Source: Chthonomonas sp. UBA1950 (GTDB lineage: Bacteria; Armatimonadota; Fimbriimonadia; Fimbriimonadales; Fimbriimonadaceae). From it: 64,000 nucleotides of DNA. Under the pieces are notes generated by a model. It was given only the letters and a program-made list of their open reading frames with translations, was not told where the DNA came from and did no database searches. Positions 38,733 to 47,855 of the stretch are shown here, piece after piece. The position numbers and the translations under genes are program-made. The stretch covers positions 93,851-157,850 of the forward strand of contig DDEQ01000034.1 in assembly GCA_002336105.1 (NCBI GenBank), in the 5' to 3' direction. Positions within the stretch are counted from its first letter, which is position 1. Each line of letters opens with the position of its first letter.

Positions 38733-40021
38733 TTCCTTGGGAACCTACCTTGCTTCGAACTCGTGACGGAGACGAGCAACAAGCAGAGCTTGGTTCAATC
38801 GAAGTTCCTGAGAATAGGAATTCAGACAATTCGCGGCTGATCAGTCTGAAGTTTGCCCGTTTGGGAAACCGGTCGAAAAACCCACCGATCATATTCCTTA
38901 GTGGTGGGCCGGGAGATTCAGGGATACAATGGGCATCCCACGGTCCGTTCTTAGAGGTCTTCCGTCGAGTCATCGAGACTCATGACCTTATTCTTCTTGA
39001 CCAACGTGGCTGCGGCCAGTCACAAGCAAAATTATCAGTTCCCTTTCCGAAATTCGTGCCTCAAAATGCGCTTGCTTCGGAACAAGACTATCTGAGCTTC
39101 TTAACTGATCACCTAGTATCAACTGCAGACGTCCATCGCTCCTTAGGAGCTGATCTAAATGGATACACGGTTGTTCAAAGCGCACTAGATATTGAGGATT
39201 TGCGAATTGCTTTGGGTGTTGAGAAGGTGATCCTTTGGGGATATAGCTATGGAACTCACTTGACCCAGATGGCGGTCAAGCTTTTGGGCGACCATATCGA
39301 CCGGGTCATACTGTGCGGCTTCGAAGGTCCAAACCAAACATTCAAGTTTCCCTCACAGATAGAAGCACAAGTCGTCCGATTGTCAGAGCGATTTCGGAAT
39401 GACGGATACGACTTTATCAACGACATGGATGCTGCCCATGAATGGCTTGAAACGCCTGTCGAAACAGAGATAGCTCTGGATAAAGCAAATCCCAGCCAAG
39501 CTTTGTCAGTTGGAAAATTCGCTATCCAGCAACTGGCCGCCAGTTGGATCGGAATCAGCAACCGTTTCTATAACCTGCCCAAACTGTATCAATCTCTGGC
39601 AAAACACGAGACAACAGAATTGGTGAAGCAGCTTCCTGTCTATGCGAAGAATTGGTGCAAACCGCTGACCTTCTACTTGAAGGATAGCGCTTCTGGGGCA
39701 ACGAAAGATCGATGGAACGCAATCTCAAAAACTGGTGACTACCGACTTGGGAACGCAGCAAACTTCCCGTTCCCGAGCATCGGAACAGCGTTACAAACCC
39801 TCGATATGGGTGACGAGTTGCGAGCACCGTTAACCTCTAACCTCCCGTTTTTCATCGTCACCGGCTCGCTGGACGGTTTTACACCGACTAGCAATGCGCT
39901 CGAAAGTATTTCCCTGCTACCAAATGCAATTCATACCGAGATTGCTGGTGCCGCACACAACGACCTAATCTCCGATAAGCAAGTTATTACTCGGATGGTC
40001 GAATTCATGAACGGCCTGTAA
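38729..40021 (+). CDS. Alpha/beta hydrolase, proline iminopeptidase/tripeptidyl aminopeptidase-like
   Basis: 430 residues starting at TTG 38729: GAGGAG lies eight bases upstream, and the TTG overlaps the meaB TGA, so start and coupling are well supported. Oxyanion segment IIFLSGGPGDSG near 55, DQRGCGQS near 92, nucleophile Ser in LWGYSYGTHL near 172, C-terminal acid in VTGSLDGFTP and His in GAAHNDL near 413, as in the S33 peptidase family. No signal peptide. Likely acts on peptides; its link to MeaB is by position only. Confidence 0.88.
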   Translation: MIPWEPTLLRTRDGDEQQAELGSIEVPENRNSDNSRLISLKFARLGNRSKNPPIIFLSGGPGDSGIQWASHGPFLEVFRRVIETHDLILLDQRGCGQSQAKLSVPFPKFVPQNALASEQDYLSFLTDHLVSTADVHRSLGADLNGYTVVQSALDIEDLRIALGVEKVILWGYSYGTHLTQMAVKLLGDHIDRVILCGFEGPNQTFKFPSQIEAQVVRLSERFRNDGYDFINDMDAAHEWLETPVETEIALDKANPSQALSVGKFAIQQLAASWIGISNRFYNLPKLYQSLAKHETTELVKQLPVYAKNWCKPLTFYLKDSASGATKDRWNAISKTGDYRLGNAANFPFPSIGTALQTLDMGDELRAPLTSNLPFFIVTGSLDGFTPTSNALESISLLPNAIHTEIAGAAHNDLISDKQVITRMVEFMNGL

Positions 40022-40382
40022 CTCCCCCTGGGGTCTTCGGGCGGTGGACAAACCAAGCCAATCCATATAAGACTGAGAGGAGTAACAACGGCCCATCAAC
40101 GACCGCGTAGGCAGTCCAATGAAGGTTGGAGTTGGACAAGTGATACATTGCTAACACTGCCGACGCCAAACAACCGACCCACTCCCACCTCCATGCCATC
40201 GCTACAATTGAGGCGACGATAAATGAAGGTAACAGGTGCATCCCAAAAGCTAACACAAGTTGCCAACCTTGATGCCTTTCTGATAAGGCATCTGTTGCGA
40301 GAAGAGCGAAAAACCCACATACCGCCAACATAAGCAGACGCGGTATCCAAGTGACCAATCGATCCGAACCTACATTCCTCAT
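40005..40382 (-). CDS. Small membrane protein of unknown function
   Basis: 125 residues with four hydrophobic segments (LLMLAVCGFFALLA, LVLAFGMHLLPSFIVASIVAMAW, GCLASAVLAMY, LLLLSVLYGLAWFV) and a basic tail. A DUF7670-like or DoxX-like fold is possible but I do not recognise it. The last 17 bp overlap the convergent hydrolase gene. Confidence 0.5.
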   Translation of the reverse strand: MRNVGSDRLVTWIPRLLMLAVCGFFALLATDALSERHQGWQLVLAFGMHLLPSFIVASIVAMAWRWEWVGCLASAVLAMYHLSNSNLHWTAYAVVDGPLLLLSVLYGLAWFVHRPKTPGGVTGRS

Positions 40383-40450
40383 AGTTCCCTTCCCCTCGAA
40401 ACTATTATCAAGCTTTCGGAGAGAGATGATGGGTCTGAATAATGTGCGAC

Positions 40451-41461
40451 TTAGAGTCCCAAAAGAGCTCGAACTGTTGTCGCTCGTTTCAGCGAAGCTG
40501 ACCTTTCGTCAGCAGAACCTTGCATTTGAAGCGAAGTCAGCGCCTCGTCAACGTCCCTTGGTTTCAGCCCGAACACTTCGACACCAGCGGAACCTGCCCA
40601 CCGCGCCCATGCAAAGATTCTGAGAGAATCCACAACTGATAGGGTGTTCGACCTCAGTGCAAGTTGTCGAGCCGTCATAGACAGATCGACTAGCTCATCT
40701 TTGGAAACCGATTCTCTCGCGCTCCTCTCTTCCTGTAAGAGGTAGTCGCATGCTCCGACATATTCTTCTCTCGTCCCTGACAACATGCTGACCTGGACGA
40801 AGGCACCAACCGCCCGGCTGGCTTCGCCAAAAATGCCGCGCACTGCCACTTTCTCGGTTATTAATGCCTTAATCACCTGAGGCAGACGCTTGGTGTGCGC
40901 CAGGCCAACTAAGTGAAACATCGACGAAACCCGTCTTCCCAATCCGCAATTATACGGCGACGATGCTAGGTAGCCAAACTTCGGCGAGAAGGCAAAATCC
41001 AGGACGTCTCCAAGCTTCACAATTGCCGCTCTGGCAATGTCATCTGCTTCGTAGACCGACCACCCCGGAGTCAAAACCTGATACCGAATATGATCTTCTT
41101 CGTTCACCATCAAAGCTGTACGATGTTGGGCATCAGTCAGAAGCACACGTCCGGGCTCAGTCCAAGCGAAGTCGGGGGAAAGAACGCGGCACGCCATGAG
41201 GTAATCCCTCTCCGCCAATGTCAAAGACTTCTTGAGATCTAGGTTCAAACGTGCGGCAGTAACTGCCGCCAGAATCTTTTCCATCACGGGCATGATCTCA
41301 TCGGTCTGGCATTCACTCACAAACCGATGGCCTCGGAGATTCCGCATATATCGAACTCTGGAACTAATAACCACATCGACTTCGGGACCTTCACCCTGTA
41401 GCCAATAAGGTCTCGGCATGGAACTTAGAACCATGCGCTTCCAAGTGTCCTGCTCAGCCAT
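40451..41461 (-). CDS. Divergent McsB-like protein arginine kinase (ATP:guanido phosphotransferase)
   Basis: 336 residues of the guanidino-kinase fold: SSRVRYMRNLRGHRF near 33 and the NEEDH motif at 120-124 are intact. At the active-site loop, where McsB and creatine kinase have TxCPxNxGTG, this reads SSPYNCGLG (S168 in place of the reactive Cys, with a Cys four residues on). The later RGIYGEGSE segment is RGIFGEASR, and the C-terminal RDxxRA phosphoarginine-binding motif is not evident. McsA, ClpC and CtsR genes are not adjacent. It may be a low-activity or repurposed McsB. Confidence 0.85.
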   Translation of the reverse strand: MAEQDTWKRMVLSSMPRPYWLQGEGPEVDVVISSRVRYMRNLRGHRFVSECQTDEIMPVMEKILAAVTAARLNLDLKKSLTLAERDYLMACRVLSPDFAWTEPGRVLLTDAQHRTALMVNEEDHIRYQVLTPGWSVYEADDIARAAIVKLGDVLDFAFSPKFGYLASSPYNCGLGRRVSSMFHLVGLAHTKRLPQVIKALITEKVAVRGIFGEASRAVGAFVQVSMLSGTREEYVGACDYLLQEERSARESVSKDELVDLSMTARQLALRSNTLSVVDSLRIFAWARWAGSAGVEVFGLKPRDVDEALTSLQMQGSADERSASLKRATTVRALLGL

Positions 41462-41486
41462 ACATCAAGACTCTACCTGTCTGACT

Positions 41487-41963
41487 CTATTGTTTCATTC
41501 GGAACGACCATCCAGCAAGGATAATCGCCAATGTAGCGCCGGAAATAATGACGGCTACATTTCCATACTTGTGCCCTTTTTGTCGGCATTGAATGGCGTA
41601 CATCAAAGCATAGCCAGCAAAGATAAAGCCCAAACCACCAATGAGGAAGAATGAAACCAACGCTAAACCACATCTGAACAGCGCTCCTACCAGTTCGCCA
41701 CTTCCTTCGGTTGATCCGTTCGCTGTGGCCCTTGGATAGTTTGAGGGTGGCACGGAATAGGGAGAACTCGGCGGTATTGTTGGGGGGATCTGCTGTGGGC
41801 CAAAAAGCTCCGGTAAAGTCCCAGCGGTCAAAGTCTTTCCGGTTAATGAGTCACGTAAAACGGTGTTCGGGCGTAAGCGATTTTCAGTAACCCAAGCTTT
41901 TAGTTTATCGATATCGGCAGGACCATACTCTTTTCCGTCCTCGCCAAGAACAAGATATTGCAT
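41487..41963 (-). CDS. GYF_2 domain membrane protein
   Basis: 158 residues from ATG 41963. The N-terminal half is a GYF_2 domain (YLVLGEDGKEYGPADIDKLKAWV, RPNTVLRDSLTGK), normally a protein-interaction module. A Pro/Ser/Asn linker follows, then two hydrophobic helices with RCGLALVSFFLIGGLGFIFA and VAVIISGATLAIILAGW. This GYF-linker-membrane layout is common in bacteria with large genomes; the function is unknown. Confidence 0.7.
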   Translation of the reverse strand: MQYLVLGEDGKEYGPADIDKLKAWVTENRLRPNTVLRDSLTGKTLTAGTLPELFGPQQIPPTIPPSSPYSVPPSNYPRATANGSTEGSGELVGALFRCGLALVSFFLIGGLGFIFAGYALMYAIQCRQKGHKYGNVAVIISGATLAIILAGWSFRMKQ

Positions 41964-42159
41964 GCGCCACCAATTTATCCTATCTGTCGGCAAAACCCCT
42001 TTTTGCAGTGCGATCTTTTTACCAATAGTGAACGCATTTTGTTCGATTCAATGGTCAAACCAAATGGGCTCGAACGCACTAATCGGCCAATCTTCAGCGA
42101 AAAAGGTGCCAATTGAACCCAATTTTAGAGCTTAACTTTAGAGTTTCTCGCACGTAACC

Positions 42160-42186
42160 TAAAGTTCTTCCACATATCCCCGAGGA
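42160..42186 (+). promoter_or_regulatory. Sigma-28 (FliA/SigD)-like flagellin promoter
   Basis: TAAAGTTC (42160-42167), exactly 11 bases, then CCCGAGGA (42179-42186). This compares with the sigma-28 consensus TAAAGTTT-N11-GCCGATAA: 7 of 8 and 5 of 8 matches at the right spacing. It lies 51 bp before the flagellin start, in the expected orientation. Confidence 0.65.
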
Positions 42187-42237
42187 TTTAACATGTAATT
42201 CGAACAATTTTCGCGAAATTATCCAGGAGCCCCCAGA

Positions 42238-43722
42238 GTGAGTCTGCGAATTAACACAAACGTCCCAGCCATGACCGCACTTCGCAATTTAGGAACTGCG
42301 AACGATGCGATGGCAAAGAGCATCAACCGATTGAGTACAGGTCTGCGAATCAATGACGCAGCCGATGACCCAGCCGGTCTCATCATTAGTGAAGGCATGA
42401 GAAGCCAGCTGAAAGGTATTAGCCAGGCGATCATGAATGCTCAAGACGCCGTCAACATGTCCAAGACAGCTGAAGGAGCCCTCCAAGAAAGTCAGAGATT
42501 GCTTACTGACATTAGGGGTATCGCTGTTCATGCGGCTAACTCTGCAGTTGTAGACAGCGCTCAGCTCCAAGCAGACCAAAACGAAATCAAATCCGTTCTA
42601 CAGTCTTTAGACAGAATCGCGAACACAACAGGTTGGGGTAGCAAGAAGTTGCTTAACGGTAGCGCTGGCATTTCGGTCGGTCTTACCGATACCACTGACA
42701 TTGCCGGCGTCGACATGACGAGTACATTCAACGGCCTGCAAGTTTCAAGTGGTCTGGTGACGATCAACAAGACCACCAATGCAACTCAGACGAGCCTTAC
42801 GACTAACAAAACGTTCGCCTCACCATCAACAATTACTTCCGCAGGCAACATTGTAATCAACGGATATACGTTTAACTCGAACGGTTCGACTGACACGATG
42901 CAGAGCATGGTTGACAAAATCAATGCTGCATCATCGAACACCGGAGTTACCGCATCGATCGTTACGAGCGGTCCGAACTACAGCGTAAAGCTGACTAACG
43001 TTAACTACGGTAGCCAATTTGGCGTCAACTATTTCGATGCAACCGGTGTTCTGAGCACCACGGCAAATCCAAGTCCAACAGTTGCTGGCGTTGATGCTGT
43101 CGCCACGGTCACAGCAACAGTTCTGAACCCGAATGGAACACCAACAACAGCTACTGTAACTTTCCAAGGCGGTCAGGGGACTAACGAGTCAGGTCTGCGA
43201 ATGACCGACGGACAAGGCAACTTTTTGACCCTAACCCCGGTCGGAAATGCTGCGACATCTCTAACGACTGCAACTGCAATTGGAACGGTTACAGCTGGAA
43301 ACGTCCGGTTCCAAATCGGCCCAGATTCAAGCCAAGCTGTCACATTCTCAATGCCTGACGCACGAACAACACAACTTGGAACAGGCGTGTATTCGGGTCA
43401 AAGTCTTGCGACACTGGACGTCACAACGCAAGCAGGTGCGACACAAGGTATTGAAATCATTGATCAAGCGGTCAAACAGCTCGCCCAAATTCGATCCAAT
43501 CTAGGATCGTTCCAAAAGAACTTTCTTGAATCTACGCTTCGGTCTCTTGACGTGGCAAACGAGAACCTAACAGCCACAGAGAGTACGATTCGTGACGTCG
43601 ATATGGCAAGCGAAATGACCACATACACCAAGACTCAGATTCTGCAGCAAAGCGGTATGTCGGTTCTAGCACAAGCAAATGCTCAGCCGCAGCAAATTCT
43701 AAAACTGCTTCAGAGTAGTTAA
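42238..43722 (+). CDS. fliC: Flagellin
   Basis: 494-residue flagellar filament subunit. The N-terminal D0/D1 region is classical (LRINTNVPAMTALRNL, INRLSTGLRINDAADDPAGL, SEGMRSQLKGI) and so is the C-terminal D1/D0 (TATESTIRDVDMASEMT, KTQILQQSGMSVLAQANAQP). The Ser/Thr/Asn-rich middle (about 150-410) is the variable surface domain. The start is GTG 42238, with AGGAG eight bases upstream. Aligned sigma-28-like promoter upstream and intrinsic terminator downstream make it a single-gene unit. No other flagellar gene is in the window. Confidence 0.97.
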   Translation: MSLRINTNVPAMTALRNLGTANDAMAKSINRLSTGLRINDAADDPAGLIISEGMRSQLKGISQAIMNAQDAVNMSKTAEGALQESQRLLTDIRGIAVHAANSAVVDSAQLQADQNEIKSVLQSLDRIANTTGWGSKKLLNGSAGISVGLTDTTDIAGVDMTSTFNGLQVSSGLVTINKTTNATQTSLTTNKTFASPSTITSAGNIVINGYTFNSNGSTDTMQSMVDKINAASSNTGVTASIVTSGPNYSVKLTNVNYGSQFGVNYFDATGVLSTTANPSPTVAGVDAVATVTATVLNPNGTPTTATVTFQGGQGTNESGLRMTDGQGNFLTLTPVGNAATSLTTATAIGTVTAGNVRFQIGPDSSQAVTFSMPDARTTQLGTGVYSGQSLATLDVTTQAGATQGIEIIDQAVKQLAQIRSNLGSFQKNFLESTLRSLDVANENLTATESTIRDVDMASEMTTYTKTQILQQSGMSVLAQANAQPQQILKLLQSS

Positions 43723-43740
43723 CACTCGCTCTGACTTAAT

Positions 43741-43779
43741 AAGGCTCGCTTCGTCAACGTCGACTAGCGAGCTTTTTTT
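43741..43779 (+). terminator. Intrinsic terminator after flagellin
   Basis: GCTCGCT (43744-43750) pairs with AGCGAGC (43766-43772), extended by AAG against TTT, followed by a run of seven T. It lies 20 bp after the flagellin stop. Confidence 0.85.
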
Positions 43780-43791
43780 GTTCTTCAGACC

Positions 43792-44391
43792 CTAGTCTTT
43801 GACGTAGTGGTAAGAGTCAATATCGAATGAACCACCATCCGACGACAACCTGAGTTCTTTTCTCATCGAACCGAGCTCAACTGGCTCACTATCAACTGTT
43901 GTCCACAGGAGCACTAGTTTGCCGTTTTCAAGTTGGTACTTCCCCGCAGATTTTGCGCCCACACACACGAACTGAAAACTTCCATCCTTCTTAAATGTGA
44001 GCTTGATTGAGCGATCTGGTAATTCGCCCTTTCGAACAACCCAAGTTCCGACGAGGTCTACCGAAGACTGAAGTTCATAATAAAGGCCGCCAAACTTGAT
44101 TCCTTTTTCGCTGAGTTGCCCGCTCATTTCAGCCCGATCTGGAAAGGACAAGGTCAGTTGGCCGCCTTCTACACGGTAATCCCCTTCGCGCTTTAACGTT
44201 CCGTCTTCGAACAAGAACCTTCGACCTTTGTTTAGCCTTAACCAACCTGACGGTTCCTGTTTTCCAGCCATTTTTGCTAGTGATCGAACCTCATCTGGCA
44301 CTACGAGACGATAGGCACCAACAAAGTCATCCGCTGCGAAGGTGCTAAGTGCGAGAGACATCAGGAGTCCACAAGCGAGTTTTCGTGACAT
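43792..44391 (-). CDS. Exported protein of unknown function
   Basis: About 199 residues from ATG 44391 (ORF can extend to 44409). Signal peptide MSRKLACGLLMSLALSTFAADD. The mature part contains two similar beta-hairpin units, each with a large-small pattern of K-G-x-F and D-G-x-F/L residues (KGRRFLFEDGTLKREGDY and KDGSFQFVCVGAKSAGKY, each followed by LENGKL-like or VEGGQL-like turns). This looks like an internal duplication of a lipocalin-like or DUF-type beta fold. Function unknown. Confidence 0.55.
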   Translation of the reverse strand: MSRKLACGLLMSLALSTFAADDFVGAYRLVVPDEVRSLAKMAGKQEPSGWLRLNKGRRFLFEDGTLKREGDYRVEGGQLTLSFPDRAEMSGQLSEKGIKFGGLYYELQSSVDLVGTWVVRKGELPDRSIKLTFKKDGSFQFVCVGAKSAGKYQLENGKLVLLWTTVDSEPVELGSMRKELRLSSDGGSFDIDSYHYVKD

Positions 44392-44503
44392 GCATCTGCC
44401 ATTCCGCAACTTGTTTCGAAACTAACTGGTAAAGGCTATAGAATTCAAATCGTTGTTGTCCACTTCCAACAAACACTTGTCGAAGCAGGTAGTGTTCTAT
44501 TGA

Positions 44504-45226
44504 ATGAAAACCCTAGTCGTGATTCCTGCGCGGATGTCGAGTACACGATTCCCAGGCAAACCTTTAGTTGACTTAATGGGAAAGCCGATGATCCAGTGGG
44601 TGGTCGAGGCAGCCATCAAATCACAAGTTGGGGATGTAATCGTCGCAACACCAGATGCGAAAATTTTGGATGTTTGTGAAGTGATTGGAGTCAAGAGCGT
44701 CTTGACAAGAGCAGATCATCCCAGCGGAACGGATCGAATCGCCGAAGTCTCCCAAACTTTCGACGCGGATTTGTATGTAAATGTCCAAGGCGACGAGCCG
44801 CTGCTCGATCCAGCGGATATCCATGCGTGTGCGAATCCTTTGCAGGAAGACCCCTCAATCTCTATGGGGAGCCTTTTTGCGATTTGCCCAAACGAGGAAG
44901 AACATAATCCAGCGGTCGTGAAGGTCGTGACCGATCTGGATAGTTTCGCCTTGTACTTCAGTCGTCACCCGATACCATACCCACGAAACGCGCGTGAAAC
45001 ACCGCTCAAAAAACACCTCGGACTGTACGCCTATCGCAAAGAAGTGCTCCAATCATTCTCAACCTGGAATATGACTCCTCTCGAAACTACGGAAAGCTTA
45101 GAGCAACTCAGGTTCCTAGAACACGGCGTTCGAATCAAGATGAGTCAAGGCAAGGGCAGTGCACTTGCTGTCGATACGCCTGAACAAGCCGAACAGGTCC
45201 GACGAATCCTGAAAAATGAACTCTGA
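44504..45226 (+). CDS. kdsB: 3-deoxy-manno-octulosonate cytidylyltransferase (CMP-Kdo synthetase)
   Basis: 240-residue enzyme activating Kdo for lipopolysaccharide core assembly. VVIPARMSSTRFPGKPLVDLMGKPMIQWV in outline gives the nucleotide-binding N-terminus, DHPSGTDRIAEV near 74, YVNVQGDEPLLDP near 91 and HLGLYAYRKEVL near 170. Its presence implies Kdo-containing lipopolysaccharide and a true outer membrane. It lies 66 bp before the rel gene on the same strand. Confidence 0.95.
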   Translation: MKTLVVIPARMSSTRFPGKPLVDLMGKPMIQWVVEAAIKSQVGDVIVATPDAKILDVCEVIGVKSVLTRADHPSGTDRIAEVSQTFDADLYVNVQGDEPLLDPADIHACANPLQEDPSISMGSLFAICPNEEEHNPAVVKVVTDLDSFALYFSRHPIPYPRNARETPLKKHLGLYAYRKEVLQSFSTWNMTPLETTESLEQLRFLEHGVRIKMSQGKGSALAVDTPEQAEQVRRILKNEL

Positions 45227-45309
45227 TTCAGGATGTCGCGTACGTTATACTTGAGTTAAGGTTTTCGCTTCCCTCAAGCAACGTGGCTTGAGTGGTTGTG
45301 AGGCGTTTA

Positions 45310-47532
45310 ATGTTCGCCCCATCATTCGAAATTAGCCACGACTGGGAAGAGCCCGAAGGGCTAGTCGACCTTCTGCAGTGCATCCGGGAACAGCGCGACG
45401 ACGCTGATATCCGTAGAATTCGTTACGCGTTTTACATTGCAGAGAAAGCGCATCAGGGACAGCAGCGAGATTCGGGGCAACCGTATATTATTCATCCGCT
45501 CGCCGTTGCAAGAATCCTGGCTAATCTACGTATGGACGATGATTCGATCATCGCCGCACTTCTCCATGATGTCCTTGAAGATTGCGTCACCCCCGACGCT
45601 GAAACGCTCACGCGAGTCTTTGGAGCAGAGGTCGTTCATCTAGTTGAAGGAGTGACAAAACTCCGATTCAAATCGAACACCGGACTCACCGATAGAGAAA
45701 AGAAGGCGGCAGAAACCACCCGAACAGCCGAATCCCTACGAAAAATGCTCCTGGCTATGGCCAAGGACTTCCGAGTCATGGTCATCAAACTTGCGGACCG
45801 CCTGCATAACATGATGACGCTCGAATCCTTGAGCGCCGAACGCCAAACACGTATCGCTCGCGAAACGCTCGATGTCTATGCTCCGCTGGCCGCTCGATTA
45901 GGAATCTGGCAGATGAAGTGGCAATTGGAAGACCTGTCTTTCAAATATCTGCACCCTAAGGAGTATCACGAGATCAAAGAGTTGGTCGCGAAGACACGCG
46001 ATCAACGAGAAACCGAACTTCAGGAAGTCATTCTGGCCCTTAAAAAAGGGTTCGAAGACGCGAACATCAAGGTGTCCGACATTCGAGGACGCCCAAAGCA
46101 CCTGTATTCGATTTTCAATAAGATCGTCAAACACAACGTTCCGTTTGAAGAGATCTATGACCTGTTAGCATTAAGAATCATCGTTGAGACAGTTCCCGAC
46201 TGCTATCTGACATTGGGAATCGTCCATGCAATGTGGGTGCCAATGATGCACCTGTTCTACGACTATATTGCCAATCCAAAGTCGAACGGATATCAGTCCC
46301 TTCATACGAAAGTGGTTGGCCCTCACGGTCAGCCATTGGAAATTCAGATTCGAACTCGTGCCATGCACGAAATCGCTGAACACGGAATCGCCGCTCACTG
46401 GTCTTATAAGGAAGGCAAAGCCCAGGTCGACGAGACTAAAAGGTTATCCAGGCTTCGCGAGCAACTTTTCGACTGGGCATCCGATTCGAACAACTCGAGT
46501 CAATTTCTGCAAACGGTATCAACCGATCTTTTTAGCGAGCAGGTCTTCGTTTTTACGCCAAAGGGCGACGTCATCGACTTACCCTCCGGAGCAACTTGTG
46601 TTGACTTTGCCTTCCGTGTCCACACCCGAATCGGAATGACTCTCGTCGGAGCAAGGGTCAACGGAAACCTTGTTCCCCTACCGACCGAACTTAAAAACGG
46701 CGATGTCATAGAGTTAATCACACGATCAAATGCCTCGCCGAGTCAGGATTGGTTGCACTTCGTTAAGTCGCCTCACACGCGCGCAAAACTTCGAGCTCAC
46801 TTTAGGAAACTCACAAAAACGGAGGATGCAGCCCGAGGAAGGGACCTTCTTGAGAAGGAATTCCGCGCTCAAGGGCTTGACCCTAAACTCTATCTCGGCG
46901 AAGAAAAGCTTCTTAAAATTGCTGAAGGAATGGGGCTGGAAACAGCAACCGACGTTTTTGCAAAAGTCGGATTGGGGCTTGCAGCCGCACAAGGGATCGT
47001 ATCCAAACTCAAGGGATCCGTACACGAACTACCTCCTGCAGATCGAATTGAGGTCACAAAGACCAAAGAGGGCAAGCTAGCTCTGATGACGGCTGGGGTC
47101 GACAACGTTTTGGTGAACCGAGCCAAATGTTGCAATCCAATTCCAGGCGACGAGGTTGTTGGATACGTCACTCGAGGTCGCGGGATCATGATCCATCGTC
47201 GCGTTTGCCCGAATGCCGTCGCCTACCTGACCTCTGATCCAGATAGACTACTTCCCTACCAGTGGCCACCAGACGGCAACTGTTATGCCGTCAGTTTACG
47301 AATCGAGTGCATCAACCGTCAGGGTCTTCTGATGGATGTCTCTACAATATTCGCAGACGCGAAAATTAACGTGTCCGCCGCGAAGGTTGGCACGATGCCA
47401 AACCACAGTGCTCTCATTCAAGTCACGATTGACGTCAACGACACCTCACACCTTCAAGCGGTCATGACCAAGATCAGCAATCTGCCGGATGTTTTGTCGA
47501 TCTTGCGGATATTTGGTCGTGGCACCAAGTAG
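45310..47532 (+). CDS. rel: Bifunctional (p)ppGpp synthetase/hydrolase (RelA/SpoT)
   Basis: 740 residues from ATG 45310, preferred because GAGG lies six bases upstream; a GTG at 45292 would add six residues. HD hydrolase domain is intact (YIIHPLAVARIL, ALLHDVLEDC), so it should degrade ppGpp. The synthetase domain has RPKHLYSIFNKI, IYDLLALRIIVE, NGYQSLHTKV and EIQIRTRAMHEIAEHGIAAHW. TGS domain follows (VFVFTPKGDVIDLPSGATCVDFAF in part), then a zinc-finger region (AKCCNPIPGDEVVGYVTRGRG) and a C-terminal ACT domain. One Rel homologue is the common arrangement. Confidence 0.96.
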   Translation: MFAPSFEISHDWEEPEGLVDLLQCIREQRDDADIRRIRYAFYIAEKAHQGQQRDSGQPYIIHPLAVARILANLRMDDDSIIAALLHDVLEDCVTPDAETLTRVFGAEVVHLVEGVTKLRFKSNTGLTDREKKAAETTRTAESLRKMLLAMAKDFRVMVIKLADRLHNMMTLESLSAERQTRIARETLDVYAPLAARLGIWQMKWQLEDLSFKYLHPKEYHEIKELVAKTRDQRETELQEVILALKKGFEDANIKVSDIRGRPKHLYSIFNKIVKHNVPFEEIYDLLALRIIVETVPDCYLTLGIVHAMWVPMMHLFYDYIANPKSNGYQSLHTKVVGPHGQPLEIQIRTRAMHEIAEHGIAAHWSYKEGKAQVDETKRLSRLREQLFDWASDSNNSSQFLQTVSTDLFSEQVFVFTPKGDVIDLPSGATCVDFAFRVHTRIGMTLVGARVNGNLVPLPTELKNGDVIELITRSNASPSQDWLHFVKSPHTRAKLRAHFRKLTKTEDAARGRDLLEKEFRAQGLDPKLYLGEEKLLKIAEGMGLETATDVFAKVGLGLAAAQGIVSKLKGSVHELPPADRIEVTKTKEGKLALMTAGVDNVLVNRAKCCNPIPGDEVVGYVTRGRGIMIHRRVCPNAVAYLTSDPDRLLPYQWPPDGNCYAVSLRIECINRQGLLMDVSTIFADAKINVSAAKVGTMPNHSALIQVTIDVNDTSHLQAVMTKISNLPDVLSILRIFGRGTK

Positions 47533-47855
47533 ACCCTGACTTCGCAAACTCGTTTGCCCCGATTCGTTTCCGTTAAGTCTTGACGCTTTGTCCGCACACT
47601 GTCCCTCTCAATTTGCCACGAACTCCGTGGGCCTTCGATTTCTGCCTTTGTCCAATCCTGCGATGAGCTTTCGACCTCAAATTACTCCAAAATCGTCGCC
47701 GGTAGCTTTCGAGCAAAGCACTCGGGACCATCTGCGCACTCGGCCCTTAGTGCGACGGACGACTAATTCATGCCTCGCTTTCTTGCAGATTGCACCTAGA
47801 TTCGCCTCGTCGTCTTGCCTTTAAACTTTCGCAAAGGTATAATCTAAGACCTTCC
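47533..47855. other. 323-bp region without a gene between rel and tRNA-Val
   Basis: No credible protein or RNA gene. A 79-codon plus-strand frame is present but has low-complexity, cysteine/serine/proline-rich content and no ribosome site. The tRNA-Val promoter occupies its last 40 bases. Confidence 0.5.
47815..47843 (+). promoter_or_regulatory. Sigma-70-type promoter of tRNA-Val
   Basis: TTGCCT (47815-47820), a 17-bp spacer, then TATAAT (47838-47843), a perfect -10, 12 bases before the 5' end of the tRNA. Confidence 0.8.

Noticed and set aside
47588..47824. 79-codon frame between rel and tRNA-Val
   Set aside because: No ribosome site, unlikely composition, and the tRNA promoter begins in it.
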